DNA from: Sphingomonas alpina
GTDB taxonomy: Bacteria; Pseudomonadota; Alphaproteobacteria; Sphingomonadales; Sphingomonadaceae
Assembly (NCBI RefSeq): GCF_014490665.1
Contig: NZ_CP061038.1
Coordinates: 5,106,501-5,170,500, forward strand
Direction: 5' to 3'
Length of the DNA: 64,000 bases
Shown in pieces: positions 16,415-25,395 of the stretch. The notes beneath the pieces were generated by a model, which did no database searches, had not been told where the DNA came from, and saw only the letters and a program-made list of their open reading frames with translations. Within the stretch, counting starts at the first letter, position 1. Each line of letters opens with the position of its first letter. A program made the translations under genes and the position numbers.

Positions 16415-17614
16415 CTATTCGCGCCAGGGCGCGAGGATCAGATCCTTGTGAACAACCAGCCGGACCGGAGCGCCCGGCCGGATCGTGATCGTCGGCTGGA
16501 TGTTCAGGTTGCGCATCGTAATCTGGTCGCCGGCACGCGACACATTGTCCTGCGTCGAGCGGCGCATTGCCTCGATCAGATCGGTGTCGCCGGTGAAGGC
16601 CAGCTCGGATCCCATGCCCAGCAGGGTCGAGAGCGCCACGCCCCTGACCAGCTGCCAGGTGTGCATGTCGACCTTGTCTTCAAGGCCCGCATAGCCGGAA
16701 GGGTCTGTCGCCGGTACATTGTCGATCCTCAGCGAACTGCCGTCAGGCATGATGATCCGCTGCCAGACGATCAACGCCCGCTTCTGGCCGAACGCCACCA
16801 CGCTGTCATAGCTGCCAATCAGCCGCGCGCTCTGCGGGATCAGGATGATGCGACCAGTCGGGCTATCATAGACCCGCTCCGAGATCTGCGCAGTCACGAG
16901 TCCGGGAAGATCCGAGCGCAATCCGGTGATCAAGCTCGCAGAGATGACGCTGCCGGCCGTCAGCACATAAGGCGACGGCGCAGCGGTCAGCGCATGCGGA
17001 TTGGTGTCGCCCTTCGGATCGAGTGCCGCGACAAATTCCGCCTTGCGTCCCTGGGCATTCGGATCGTTGGACTGATCGAGCGTAATCTTGGCCGGGCTCG
17101 CCGGCGTCGCCGTCGCGATCGCTGGGATCGTCTGCTCCGTGACCGCTGCGCCGCCCTGCGCCCGCGAAACCAGCAGCCCCGATTCCCGCGCGGCCTTGCG
17201 CTCACTGAGCACGCGTTCACGCTCGGCGGCGGCGGCCTGCGCTGCCGGATCGGTGCCCGGCGTTGGCGCCTGGGTTTCCATCGCGAGCTGGCGCTGCCGC
17301 TCAAGGATCGGCCGCCCGAGATCGCCCGGCAGCGGCGGGCCGAGTTTGGGCACATCGCCATAACCTACGGGTAGCCCGTTCAGCGCATCGGTCGCGGGCT
17401 TGGCGGGCTGCGACAGCGCCTCCTCCTGCGCGACCTGCCGGAACACGGCGGGCTTCAGCGCCATCCAGGTGACCGCGATCAAGCTGACCGAGCCGACCGC
17501 CGAGATCGCGACGATCACCCCGCGCCGGAACCGGATCGCGCGTCGCGGCCGCGCGCGGATCGCCAGCGTCTCCGGATTGACCTTGGGCGGGACGGAGGGA
17601 GTAGCGTCAGTCAC
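16415..17614 (-). CDS. trbI: Conjugal transfer protein TrbI (VirB10 family)
   Basis: This 399-residue protein bridges inner and outer membranes in the type IV secretion channel. It has a cytoplasmic N-terminus, one transmembrane helix at about 31-51 (GVIVAISAVGSVSLIAVTW), a Pro-rich periplasmic linker, and the C-terminal VirB10 beta-barrel domain with LTAGSVISASLITGL, RIILIPQSARLIGSYD and LSTLLGMGSEL. Length is full. It starts with GTG overlapping the trbG stop (GTGA). No other intact mating-pair genes lie in the island, so it probably has no partner channel here and is a relic of a conjugative element. Confidence 0.92.
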   Translation of the reverse strand: MTDATPSVPPKVNPETLAIRARPRRAIRFRRGVIVAISAVGSVSLIAVTWMALKPAVFRQVAQEEALSQPAKPATDALNGLPVGYGDVPKLGPPLPGDLGRPILERQRQLAMETQAPTPGTDPAAQAAAAERERVLSERKAARESGLLVSRAQGGAAVTEQTIPAIATATPASPAKITLDQSNDPNAQGRKAEFVAALDPKGDTNPHALTAAPSPYVLTAGSVISASLITGLRSDLPGLVTAQISERVYDSPTGRIILIPQSARLIGSYDSVVAFGQKRALIVWQRIIMPDGSSLRIDNVPATDPSGYAGLEDKVDMHTWQLVRGVALSTLLGMGSELAFTGDTDLIEAMRRSTQDNVSRAGDQITMRNLNIQPTITIRPGAPVRLVVHKDLILAPWRE

Positions 17615-18156
17615 GACTTCCTCCGCTTGGCCTGAGCTCCATCGACGCGCGTGATCCGCACCACGTCCTGATGCTTGAGCCCGAGCCGCAGCTCGGCGAC
17701 ATCGAAGATTCGGTCGACGACATAGAAGCGCCCTTGCAGCCGATAGTTGACCAACTGCGCCTCGCCCTTACGGTCGACCAGGAACAAAGGCGGCGCCTCT
17801 CCGACGGCCAAGCTCGCCGGAAACTCGACATAGGTCTGCCGCCCGTCGTCGAACGCGCGTAGCGGACGCCAAGCGGGACGGTCGCCCGAGATCGCATAAT
17901 TGAAATGCAGCTGCTCTGGCGCGACTCCGGTCGCGACCGGAGTCGCCGCTTGCCGTTCCTCGACGACGCGCTTCAACGCCAGGAGCGCGTCCTGTGGATA
18001 GGTCCAGGACAGCGGAACAGAAGCTGCCGGTCGCCGACACCGGGCCGCGCGGTTCTGTGCCAGCAAGAGGATGGAATGATCGGCGTCGAGTTTCCGAATA
18101 TCGATCGCGACGCCCCCGTCCTCACCGAAATTCCACAAGCCCGGGCCTGGTCGCAA
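17611..18156 (-). pseudogene. trbG: trbG (VirB9 family), 5'-truncated remnant
   Basis: Only the C-terminal VirB9 domain is recognisable: SWTYPQDALLALK, LHFNYAISGDRPAWRPLRAFDDGRQTYVEFP, then PPLFLV, QLVNYRLQGRFYVVDRIFDVAELRLG. TrbG is normally around 300 residues or more with a signal peptide; here 181 codons remain and the first 40 or so do not look like TrbG, so signal and N-terminal domain are gone. The open frame overlaps the end of the receiver gene by 35 bases, placing the break around 18020-18120. This suggests that the defence locus, or a deletion, cut into an older trb operon. trbI downstream is intact. Confidence 0.75.
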
Positions 18157-19462
18157 ATGCCTTGGAGTGAGCGGCGACCTCGGCGGCGAGTGTCTCTCTC
18201 AGTCGATAGAGGGGCGTCCGCCGGCTCACGCTTGCCAGCGGGGCACTGAACGGCATCCGGAGGTTGATGACCAGCGCGACGCGCTCCCCGTTCCGCCACA
18301 GGGGCGGTGTCTGGAACAGCCACTCGCTCTTGGCTGGCGTGTCGCGAAACTTGTTGCCCTCTCCCAGCTTCGTGAGCCCCAGCATCGATTCCGGCACCTC
18401 GAGCGCGACATGGCCTTCGAAGACCCTCAGCTTGAGGTTGGCATAGTCACAGTCGGCACCCAGCCGAACGAGCCGCCAGCGGCAGGCCGCAGCAAAAGCC
18501 TCCTTCGAGATTGCGCCTTCGAATGCGTTGCCCCTCAGTGGCGCGAACTCGCCCGAGGCGAGCACATCCTCGATCGACTCGCCCAGCTGTGGGATCACGA
18601 AACGCCGCAGTTCGGTCAGCGGAAACGAGTAGACGACGCCGGGTGATGCCGGGACGCCGCCCTCGACCGACGCCAGGTGAAAATAGCTGTTCAGCTTGGC
18701 CTGCTGCTGTGCATCGAGCTCGGCCGGATGCGCCGCGGCGATCAGCGCCGACCAGGTCTTCTCGGTGTCTGCGTCCGGGGCAGCATTGTCGATGCGGTCG
18801 GAGAGCACGCCGCTCATTCCTGCCGTGAATGCCCGAAACGGTGCGGCCCTGGCGGAACTGACGCCATGTGCGGCCTTTGCCACCGCATTGACGGTCTGGA
18901 CGACGGAGGCCCCCGCCGCCTTTCCGTTCTCGCCGGAGAGCGCGATCATTTCGAAGACCGTCCGATCAGCTGCCTTGAAGACAGCACTTTCCCAATCGAG
19001 AAGCATGGCCAGTCCGGGAAGCTCGTTTCCGAGATTCCGCAGTCTTTCGGCCAGGGCAGGTGCGTCTTCCAGATACTCGGCCTTGGAGAGGCTGAAATCC
19101 GCACAGGGCAGCAGCGCCGCATCAAGGTTGTTTTCGAGAAACTCGATGAGATTGCCGTGGCTCTGCGGACTGTCGGTCCATGTCACCAGAGCATACGGAC
19201 CATTCTCGGGCTTGATGAGCTTCCGGATGATCGCAACGATCGGCTGGAAGGTTCTGGCCCCTTCGTTCGCCGCTCCGCCGGGCATCAGATTGATGTCCAT
19301 GAAAAGGATACGCACACCGGTCGGAAGCGGACCCGCTCTCGAAAGCGCCAGCGTGTATTCGAAGCCGACGCAGAAACCGCCGAGCTTCTCGAACCCCTGC
19401 TCAAGTATGGTCAGGTGTTCGACATTGTCATCGACTGCTACAACCTTCGGACCGACGATCAT
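18122..19462 (-). CDS. Receiver-domain (response-regulator-like) protein of the defence locus
   Basis: The start at 19462 (446 residues) has GGGGGA at a good distance; 19471 is an alternative. The N-terminal 120 or so residues look like a receiver domain: KVVAVDDN with the acidic pair, RILFMDINLMPGG with the likely phosphoacceptor Asp, and YALVTWTDSP at the Thr/switch position. The remaining 300 or so residues match no output domain that I recognise; there is no obvious HTH. The gene overlaps the end of the histidine-kinase-like gene, so the two should form a pair. It would relay or act on a signal from the kinase within the restriction locus. Its 3' end touches the trbG remnant. Confidence 0.7.
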   Translation of the reverse strand: MIVGPKVVAVDDNVEHLTILEQGFEKLGGFCVGFEYTLALSRAGPLPTGVRILFMDINLMPGGAANEGARTFQPIVAIIRKLIKPENGPYALVTWTDSPQSHGNLIEFLENNLDAALLPCADFSLSKAEYLEDAPALAERLRNLGNELPGLAMLLDWESAVFKAADRTVFEMIALSGENGKAAGASVVQTVNAVAKAAHGVSSARAAPFRAFTAGMSGVLSDRIDNAAPDADTEKTWSALIAAAHPAELDAQQQAKLNSYFHLASVEGGVPASPGVVYSFPLTELRRFVIPQLGESIEDVLASGEFAPLRGNAFEGAISKEAFAAACRWRLVRLGADCDYANLKLRVFEGHVALEVPESMLGLTKLGEGNKFRDTPAKSEWLFQTPPLWRNGERVALVINLRMPFSAPLASVSRRTPLYRLRETLAAEVAAHSKAFATRPGLVEFR

Positions 19463-21593
19463 CAGGCCCATTCCCCCGACCAAATACCAGGGCGGTTCTG
19501 GCACCATCGTACACTCGGGGCAAATCCACGTCCTCGCGCGACGGAAATGCTATGTGTCCCCCGCATGCTTCCATGACGAGGCGCGTATAATACATGCCTA
19601 TTCCCATGCCATCGACCTTCAGGGTGATGAAGGGCTGCATGACATCTTCCGGAGCGAGCTGGTAGCCGGGGCCATTGTCGGCGACCAGAAGCGCCGGACC
19701 CTCGTCGAAGTCTTTCGACGTCGTGATGATGATCGCACGCTGTTTCCTCGGGGACTCGCGCGGCCACTTCTGGTCAAGCCAGTAGATCGAGTTGTCGATC
19801 ATGTTCGTGATGGCTCCCATCACGATATTCCGCGGAGCGCGGATCGTGAAATCGGGCGCCTCTCCGGTCAGAATGGGCGTGGAGAGAATTATCCGATGAC
19901 GATCGAAGCGATCCGCATTCAGCTGACAGACCATCCGCACGATGTCGGACATCTTCAGAAGAGCCTCGGGAGACTTGCGGAAGAAGGTGCTGAAGCTGTC
20001 CAGCAGTTCGATCAGCGCGTGTGAGCGCTGCTCGAGCCGATCGATGGGCTCGCCCTTCCTGATGGCCGAGTAGAGCGCGCGCACCCCGTGATCGACTTCG
20101 TGGAAGAGCGTGGCCACATGCATCTGGCTGGCGCCCGGCCGCAGGAAGGTCTCCTGCATTTCCTTCACCCGGCTCCCGACCTTGTCGACGAGCTTCAGCA
20201 TGTCAGGGCCGAGCCTGCGCCGCTCGACTTCCTGGCGGAGTTCGGCAAGCGCGTGGTCGGGACTGATGCGGGATTCCCGCGCCACCCCGCCGACGACGCG
20301 GCGCATGCGCGCCTTGTCCACGGTCCGCCGCGCCTCGAGCTGGCCCAGCGCGGCAAGCACGATCGCCCGGAGACGATGGAAGGCGTCATTCCGGTCGAAC
20401 CCGTCGCGGCTTGTCTTCTCGTGAAGGTCGCTGCTCGACTCCATGTCGAGGCTGACTAGGCCGACGATATTGTTGTTGCTGATTGCCTTTGTCGGCTCGT
20501 TCACCCGGCGCAGATCCAGTCCGAGCCAGTCGTCGCCGGGCTCGCCGTAGCTGTAGACCCTGATGTCGTCGCGGTAGACCCTGATGCCACCATTCTCCTC
20601 GAGGAAGTCGTTGACCTGCTTCGACTCTCGAATGAAGGGGGCGACGATCTTGTCCTGATCGAAGACGTAGAACGTACCGCTGACCGGGCCGATCCCCTGC
20701 GTGAACTCCACTGGCACGGTACGCGGCAACGGTTTCTGACCGTAGAAGAATTCCTCCGCGAGGCGCCGGGGCAGTGCGAGCGATTCTCCCTTCGCGCTGG
20801 CCGAAGCACCCTTCACCCGCATCCCTGGCGGAGGCCGGAATGAATAGTCCCATTCGAATCCATCTTCGTTGAAGGTGAATTCGAAACGCCAGATTGCGCT
20901 TTCGAGAATGTCTCCGACATCGAGCAGACCTGCCAGCCACGGCTTGCGGTCAGGCGCCTTCAGACTGACGTCGAAATCGTCGGCGGTGGCGAACGGCGAG
21001 GAAATCGAGGTGACGTTGCGCCACAGCCTGCGAACCTCGCCTCGGGTCCAGGAGGTCTTGAGGTCGGTGATCTCGATGCGCGTTCCGGTCTCGCCGGCCT
21101 TGAAATGCTCGCTCTCGGTTTCGAAGATCGCGATCTCGGTCTCGTCCATGTAGCGTCGTTCGATCTGCTCGGACCAGTTTATCCGTACGTGCAGCTCGGA
21201 TTCGCCTGCCGCCCTTGTCCACAGGGCGATATGCTCGCCCAGCTTGTGGGAAGCGAAGCGACCGACACCCTTCTCTCCGAGCGGAAGACGCCCGAACCGC
21301 GGACTGCGGACGCGCGCCTCCCGCTGCTGGCTGCGAAAGTCGGCGCCGGGTTCGAGCCAGACCCCCGTCAGAATCTCGGGAGTCATGCCGGAGCCGTCGT
21401 CGATGACCGTGATGCTGCCGGTCGTATCGTCCGGATGCTTCAATCGAACCGTGACCGAATTCGCATCCGCGTCGTACGAATTCTTGACGAGCTCGAATAC
21501 GGCAAGTCGGGCATTGTCTATCAACTGTTCTCCCAGAAGGGAGAGCAGTCGTGCCCGCGGGCGGAACGCCTTCCTGATCGGTTCCTTTGCCAT
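19428..21593 (-). CDS. Histidine-kinase-like protein with two GHKL ATPase domains
   Basis: This 721-residue protein has an N-terminal Hsp90/MORC-type ATPase: LAVFELVKNSYDADAN (N box), VIDDGSGM (G1) and LGEKGVGRFASHKLG (G2). The middle is helical with LFHEVDH near a dimerisation-helix position; its His is a candidate phosphate acceptor. The C-terminus is a second, kinase-type ATPase: AITNMIDNSIYW, VADNGPG, and KVDGMGIGMYYTRLVMEACGGHI. Two nucleotide-binding domains in one chain is unusual for a sensor kinase. No transmembrane segments are visible, so it is cytoplasmic. It lies between the Vsr gene and the receiver gene. It could sense DNA state and signal to the receiver protein; that role is inferred. 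Confidence 0.75.
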   Translation of the reverse strand: MAKEPIRKAFRPRARLLSLLGEQLIDNARLAVFELVKNSYDADANSVTVRLKHPDDTTGSITVIDDGSGMTPEILTGVWLEPGADFRSQQREARVRSPRFGRLPLGEKGVGRFASHKLGEHIALWTRAAGESELHVRINWSEQIERRYMDETEIAIFETESEHFKAGETGTRIEITDLKTSWTRGEVRRLWRNVTSISSPFATADDFDVSLKAPDRKPWLAGLLDVGDILESAIWRFEFTFNEDGFEWDYSFRPPPGMRVKGASASAKGESLALPRRLAEEFFYGQKPLPRTVPVEFTQGIGPVSGTFYVFDQDKIVAPFIRESKQVNDFLEENGGIRVYRDDIRVYSYGEPGDDWLGLDLRRVNEPTKAISNNNIVGLVSLDMESSSDLHEKTSRDGFDRNDAFHRLRAIVLAALGQLEARRTVDKARMRRVVGGVARESRISPDHALAELRQEVERRRLGPDMLKLVDKVGSRVKEMQETFLRPGASQMHVATLFHEVDHGVRALYSAIRKGEPIDRLEQRSHALIELLDSFSTFFRKSPEALLKMSDIVRMVCQLNADRFDRHRIILSTPILTGEAPDFTIRAPRNIVMGAITNMIDNSIYWLDQKWPRESPRKQRAIIITTSKDFDEGPALLVADNGPGYQLAPEDVMQPFITLKVDGMGIGMYYTRLVMEACGGHIAFPSREDVDLPRVYDGARTALVFGRGNGPDDRRSEGCSSR

Positions 21594-21677
21594 TGTCCTC
21601 CCGCGCTCCCGACCGGAGCTTTTGACGAGCCTACAGCTACGCTCCGGCCGTGGCCAGACGTCGAAGACTTCGGCGTT

Positions 21678-22154
21678 TCAGTTCTTCGGATCCAGGTTAT
21701 CGGCCGGGCGGACGAGAGGGCTCTCGAATTCGGGCTCACCTGCATCCAGCCAGTCGATCAGCCTGCCGATACTGTCGGCCTGCCATGGACGCCGCAGCGA
21801 ACATTCCCACATTACCGCCACGCGCCAGTCGAGATCGCGAAGCGCAAGCTTCTGGGCGGCATCCCGAGCGACATTCGCGTCGAACTTCTTCTGCCAGAAT
21901 TCGGCATTCGAACCCGGGGTCGAGCACCAGTGGCATCCGTCATGGCGATGCCAGAAGCAGCCATGCACGAGCACGACTGCCCGGCGCGCCGGCAGGACGA
22001 TGTCCGGCCTGCCCGGCAGTCGCCCGTCGTGCAGGCGAAAGCGACGCCCACTTCGATGAAGCGCGCTGCGAAGCGTCAGCTCCGGGCGCGTGTTCCGCCC
22101 GCGGATCCCGGCCATCATGCGCGAGCGTGTTGCAGGATCGACTATATCCACCAT
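21678..22154 (-). CDS. vsr: Very short patch repair endonuclease (Vsr)
   Basis: The 158-residue protein shows the Vsr series: RSRMMAGIRGRNTRPE, LPGRPDIVLP with the metal-binding Asp, VLVHGCFWHRHDGCHW with catalytic and zinc-binding His/Cys residues, and NAEFWQKKFDANVARD. Vsr nicks DNA 5' of T in T:G mismatches created by deamination of 5-methylcytosine, and its gene commonly sits with a C5 methyltransferase. Here it is divergent from such a gene about 100 bases away, and heads the minus-strand trio Vsr, kinase-like, receiver. Some relatives act as restriction nucleases rather than repair enzymes, so that role remains possible. Confidence 0.93.
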   Translation of the reverse strand: MVDIVDPATRSRMMAGIRGRNTRPELTLRSALHRSGRRFRLHDGRLPGRPDIVLPARRAVVLVHGCFWHRHDGCHWCSTPGSNAEFWQKKFDANVARDAAQKLALRDLDWRVAVMWECSLRRPWQADSIGRLIDWLDAGEPEFESPLVRPADNLDPKN

Positions 22155-22254
22155 CGACCTTTTCCAGTCATTTCGCTGCGCAGTCAGCCTGTCATTTCGC
22201 CGTGGAGGTGGTAATCATCGATCTTTTGCCCGACACTTCGAAAGCGTGTGATTC
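22155..22254. promoter_or_regulatory. Divergent promoter region of the defence locus with 10-bp direct repeats
   Basis: The 100 bases between the divergent vsr and methyltransferase starts must hold both promoters. GTCATTTCGC occurs perfectly at 22167-22176 and 22191-22200, 24 bases apart, a little over two helical turns. Such same-face repeats suit a regulator that controls both arms together. I cannot assign clear -35/-10 boxes. Confidence 0.45.
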
Positions 22255-23883
22255 TTGCCAACATATTCGGTCGTCGATATTTTTGCAGGCCCTGGCGGAC
22301 TCGCCGAAGGATTTTCCAGCGTCCCGGGGGTCGGCGGCACGCCTGCCTTCAAGATCGCGCTCTCGATCGAGAAGGAGCCCGCCGCCCACTCGACACTGCG
22401 ACTGCGCAGCTTCGCGCGTCAGTTCGGCGAAACCCTCCCTGCGAGCTACTACAAGCTGATCAACCAGGGCGGGGCGGAACCCGACTGGGCAGTGCTGTAT
22501 CCCGACGAGTGGAAAGCCGCGGAGGAAGAGGCATGGAAGCTCGAGCTCGGCAAGGAAGACCCTGAGGACAAGCTGAATCCCCGGCTCGATGCTATTCGCG
22601 AAGCAGCAAACGGCAACGTGATTCTCATCGGTGGACCGCCCTGTCAGGCCTATTCGCTGGTCGGTCGTGCCCGTAACCAGGGTATCAAGGACTACAAGGC
22701 GGAGGAGGACCAGAAACACTTCCTCTACAAGGAATACATCCGGATCCTTGATCGCCTCCAGCCCGCGGCGTTTGTCATGGAGAACGTCAAGGGCATGCTG
22801 TCGTCCTCCATCGACGGCGGCAAGAACCGTATCTTCGATCAGGTGCTGCGGGATCTCCGAGGTGAAGATCCGCTGGGCGAGCGGCCCGCAGCGACGCCCT
22901 ATCGCCTGATCGCGCTCGATCCCCGATCGCGCCGTCAGTTCGACTTCACGCGGTTCGAGCCTCGCGCTCACGACTTCGTTGTCCGAACGGAGGATTTCGG
23001 CGTGCCCCAGGCCCGACACCGCGTGATCGTGGTCGGTCTCAGAGCGGATATTGCAGCTGATCTGCCCGACACCGTGCTTGCCGATCTGATGGTCCGGCAC
23101 AATCTGACCGCGACGGTTGGCAATGTGCTGGAGGGAATGCCGAAGCTGCGCAGCGGCCTCAGCCGTGGCCTCGACAGCCCCGAGGAGTGGAAGCGGACCG
23201 TAACGAACGCGATGGTCTTCGTCGCCGGCATGGAAACAGGGCTCCCCGATAAACTGCACAAGGCCTTCGCGAAGAGAGCGAAGGAATGTCTCGTGCAGTT
23301 TCGAAGACTGAACGATCTGCCCGACCGGGAAGCGCACGGCATCGGCATCTCGGAGGATTGTCCGGCGGATCTTCGCGACTGGCTGACGGATCCGGAGCTG
23401 GAGACGCTGCCCAATCACGCCTCCCGGGGCCATATGGCGAGCGATCTGGCGCGCTACTTCTTTGCGGCCGTGTTCGCCGAGATCGTCGAGCGTTCGCCGA
23501 AGGCCTCCGACTTTCCGGAGGAACTCGCACCCCAGCATGAGAACTGGGATACGGGCAAGTTCGCCGACCGATTCCGGGTGCAGCTGTCCGGGGGACCATC
23601 CACGACCGTCACGAGCCACATCTCGAAGGACGGGCACTATTTCATCCACCCGGATCCGATGCAGTGCCGCAGCCTGTCGGTTCGCGAGGCCGCGCGCCTT
23701 CAGACCTTCCCCGACAACTATCTCTTCAAGGGCAACCGGACCGAGCAGTACGTTCAGGTGGGGAATGCCGTACCTCCGCTGCTGGCCCGCTGGATCGGAG
23801 AGGCACTGTTCACGATCCTGACGGCCGAGCGGATCGTCGGGGAAGCAGAGCCCGCCGACGCCGAGGCAGTCCATGTCGACTGA
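22255..23883 (+). CDS. C5 DNA cytosine methyltransferase
   Basis: The 542-residue enzyme has the C5-methyltransferase motifs in order: I (SVVDIFAGPGGLAEGF, Asp8), IV (GGPPCQAYS, catalytic Cys130), VI (ENVKGM), VIII (QARHRVIVVG), IX (RSLSVREAARLQTFPD) and X (QVGNAVPPLLARW). The target-recognition region lies between VIII and IX. It methylates cytosine at C5 using S-adenosylmethionine; the recognised sequence cannot be read. The start appears to be TTG with no clear ribosome site, which may keep expression low. It overlaps the next gene by 11 bases. It is the modification arm of the locus, and its product explains the nearby vsr gene. Confidence 0.93.
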   Translation: MPTYSVVDIFAGPGGLAEGFSSVPGVGGTPAFKIALSIEKEPAAHSTLRLRSFARQFGETLPASYYKLINQGGAEPDWAVLYPDEWKAAEEEAWKLELGKEDPEDKLNPRLDAIREAANGNVILIGGPPCQAYSLVGRARNQGIKDYKAEEDQKHFLYKEYIRILDRLQPAAFVMENVKGMLSSSIDGGKNRIFDQVLRDLRGEDPLGERPAATPYRLIALDPRSRRQFDFTRFEPRAHDFVVRTEDFGVPQARHRVIVVGLRADIAADLPDTVLADLMVRHNLTATVGNVLEGMPKLRSGLSRGLDSPEEWKRTVTNAMVFVAGMETGLPDKLHKAFAKRAKECLVQFRRLNDLPDREAHGIGISEDCPADLRDWLTDPELETLPNHASRGHMASDLARYFFAAVFAEIVERSPKASDFPEELAPQHENWDTGKFADRFRVQLSGGPSTTVTSHISKDGHYFIHPDPMQCRSLSVREAARLQTFPDNYLFKGNRTEQYVQVGNAVPPLLARWIGEALFTILTAERIVGEAEPADAEAVHVD

Positions 23884-25384
23884 CTATGACATCGCGAACC
23901 CGGGCGCGGCCGAATTGTTCGAGTCGCTTCGCGCATTCGGATACGATCTGCCGACGGCGCTGGCCGACATCATCGACAACAGCATCACTGCCGAAGCCAA
24001 GAACATCTGGATCGACATGCAGTGGGACGGGCGGGCTTCCCGGATTCTGATCCGGGACGATGGCAAGGGCATGACCGAAGATGCGCTTCGGCAGGCGATG
24101 AAGCCCGGTAGCCTGAGTCCGCTGGCGGACCGGGCAGCGAACGATCTCGGCCGCTTCGGGCTGGGCATGAAGACCGCGTCCATCTCGCAGTGCCGATGCC
24201 TCACCGTTCTGTCCAAGACCGCGAAGTCGGAGCCGGCGCTTCGGCGCTGGGACCTGGACTATATCGCCGGCACCGGAACAGGTGAGTGGCGCCTGCTCAG
24301 AAGCATGGACCTGCTGTCGTCCGCCGATCGCGCACTGCTCGCTGCGCAGAAAAGCGGAACCATCCTCTTCTGGGATCGCCTGGACGTGCTGGTGGGCGGC
24401 GCGGATGTCGATGACGAGGTGGCCCAGAAGCACTTCAGAGAACGTGCAGAGGCAGCGAAGCGGCATCTTGCGATGGTGTTCCACCGCTTTCTGAAGGGAC
24501 GCGGCGCGATCACCCTTCATATGAACGGCCGCGCGCTCGAACCGTGGGATCCGTTTCTCGAGGATGTGCAGTTCACGGAGCCGCTTTCCGGCGAGACCCT
24601 GATCGCCGACGGGCAACGCGCGGAGATCAAGCCGTTCATTCTGCCCCATCACAGCCGGATCAGCCCCGAACAGCATCAGACCGCCGCAGGGCCGAAGGGC
24701 TGGAACGCGCATCAAGGCTTCTACATCTACCGCAACCGGCGGCTTCTGGTCGCAGGCGACTGGCTCGGCCTGGGAATGCAGAAGGAGGAGCATTTCAAGC
24801 TCGCGCGCATTCGCATCGACCTTCCGAATTCGGCTGACCTGCTGTGGCAGATCGACGTGAAGAAGTCGCGCGCTCGTCCTCCGGCAGCCCTGCGGCAGGA
24901 TCTGCTGCGGATCGCCAGAGCCGCGCGCAATCGGGCGTCGAGCATCTACCGTCATCGCGGCAAGGTCATTCAGCGCCAGCTGGGGGACAAGGAGGCATTT
25001 CTCTGGACGCATCTGACGAAACACGGGAAGTCGTTTTACAAGATCAATCGGGATCACCCTCTCGTCCGGAAGGTGCTCGAGGCAGCCGACGACCGGGCGC
25101 CACTGCGCGCGCTGTTCAGCCTGATCGAGCAGACCATTCCTGCGCCGCTGATCGTGATCAACAATGCCGAGACGCCGGATGCCTTCGGTCAGCCCTTCGA
25201 GGGGGCGGAGGCCGAACTCCGCAAGGCCATGGAAGCGGTCTTCGACGCGATGGTCGACGCAGGACGTGACCGGGTCGAGGCCGCGAGGGCGCTGCTCCTG
25301 ATGGAGCCGTTCAACAATCATCCTGACGTTGTCACGGCGTTTCTGGAAGAAGTTGCCAGGAAAGCATCGCCAAAGGCGAAATGA
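23873..25384 (+). CDS. MORC/MutL-like GHKL ATPase
   Basis: A 503-residue protein with an N-terminal GHKL ATPase: LADIIDNSI at 31-38 (N box; the usual Glu is Asp32), IRDDGKGM at 60-67 (G1) and GRFGLGMKTASISQC from 93 (G2). A second domain resembling the S5-like transducer of MutL/MORC follows, with GFYIYRNRRLLVAGDWLG and a conserved Lys region (DVKKSRARPP). The C-terminal 120 residues are helical. Prokaryotic MORC/MutL-like ATPases are known from restriction-type loci together with Z1, DUF4420 and AIPR genes, which is exactly the order here. It probably clamps or loops DNA on ATP binding. Confidence 0.85.
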   Translation: MSTDYDIANPGAAELFESLRAFGYDLPTALADIIDNSITAEAKNIWIDMQWDGRASRILIRDDGKGMTEDALRQAMKPGSLSPLADRAANDLGRFGLGMKTASISQCRCLTVLSKTAKSEPALRRWDLDYIAGTGTGEWRLLRSMDLLSSADRALLAAQKSGTILFWDRLDVLVGGADVDDEVAQKHFRERAEAAKRHLAMVFHRFLKGRGAITLHMNGRALEPWDPFLEDVQFTEPLSGETLIADGQRAEIKPFILPHHSRISPEQHQTAAGPKGWNAHQGFYIYRNRRLLVAGDWLGLGMQKEEHFKLARIRIDLPNSADLLWQIDVKKSRARPPAALRQDLLRIARAARNRASSIYRHRGKVIQRQLGDKEAFLWTHLTKHGKSFYKINRDHPLVRKVLEAADDRAPLRALFSLIEQTIPAPLIVINNAETPDAFGQPFEGAEAELRKAMEAVFDAMVDAGRDRVEAARALLLMEPFNNHPDVVTAFLEEVARKASPKAK

Positions 25385-25395
25385 GAGGAAGAGAA

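Noticed and set aside
22192-23874. 560-codon minus-strand open frame
   Set aside because: Exact antisense of the C5 methyltransferase, whose motifs are complete on the plus strand.
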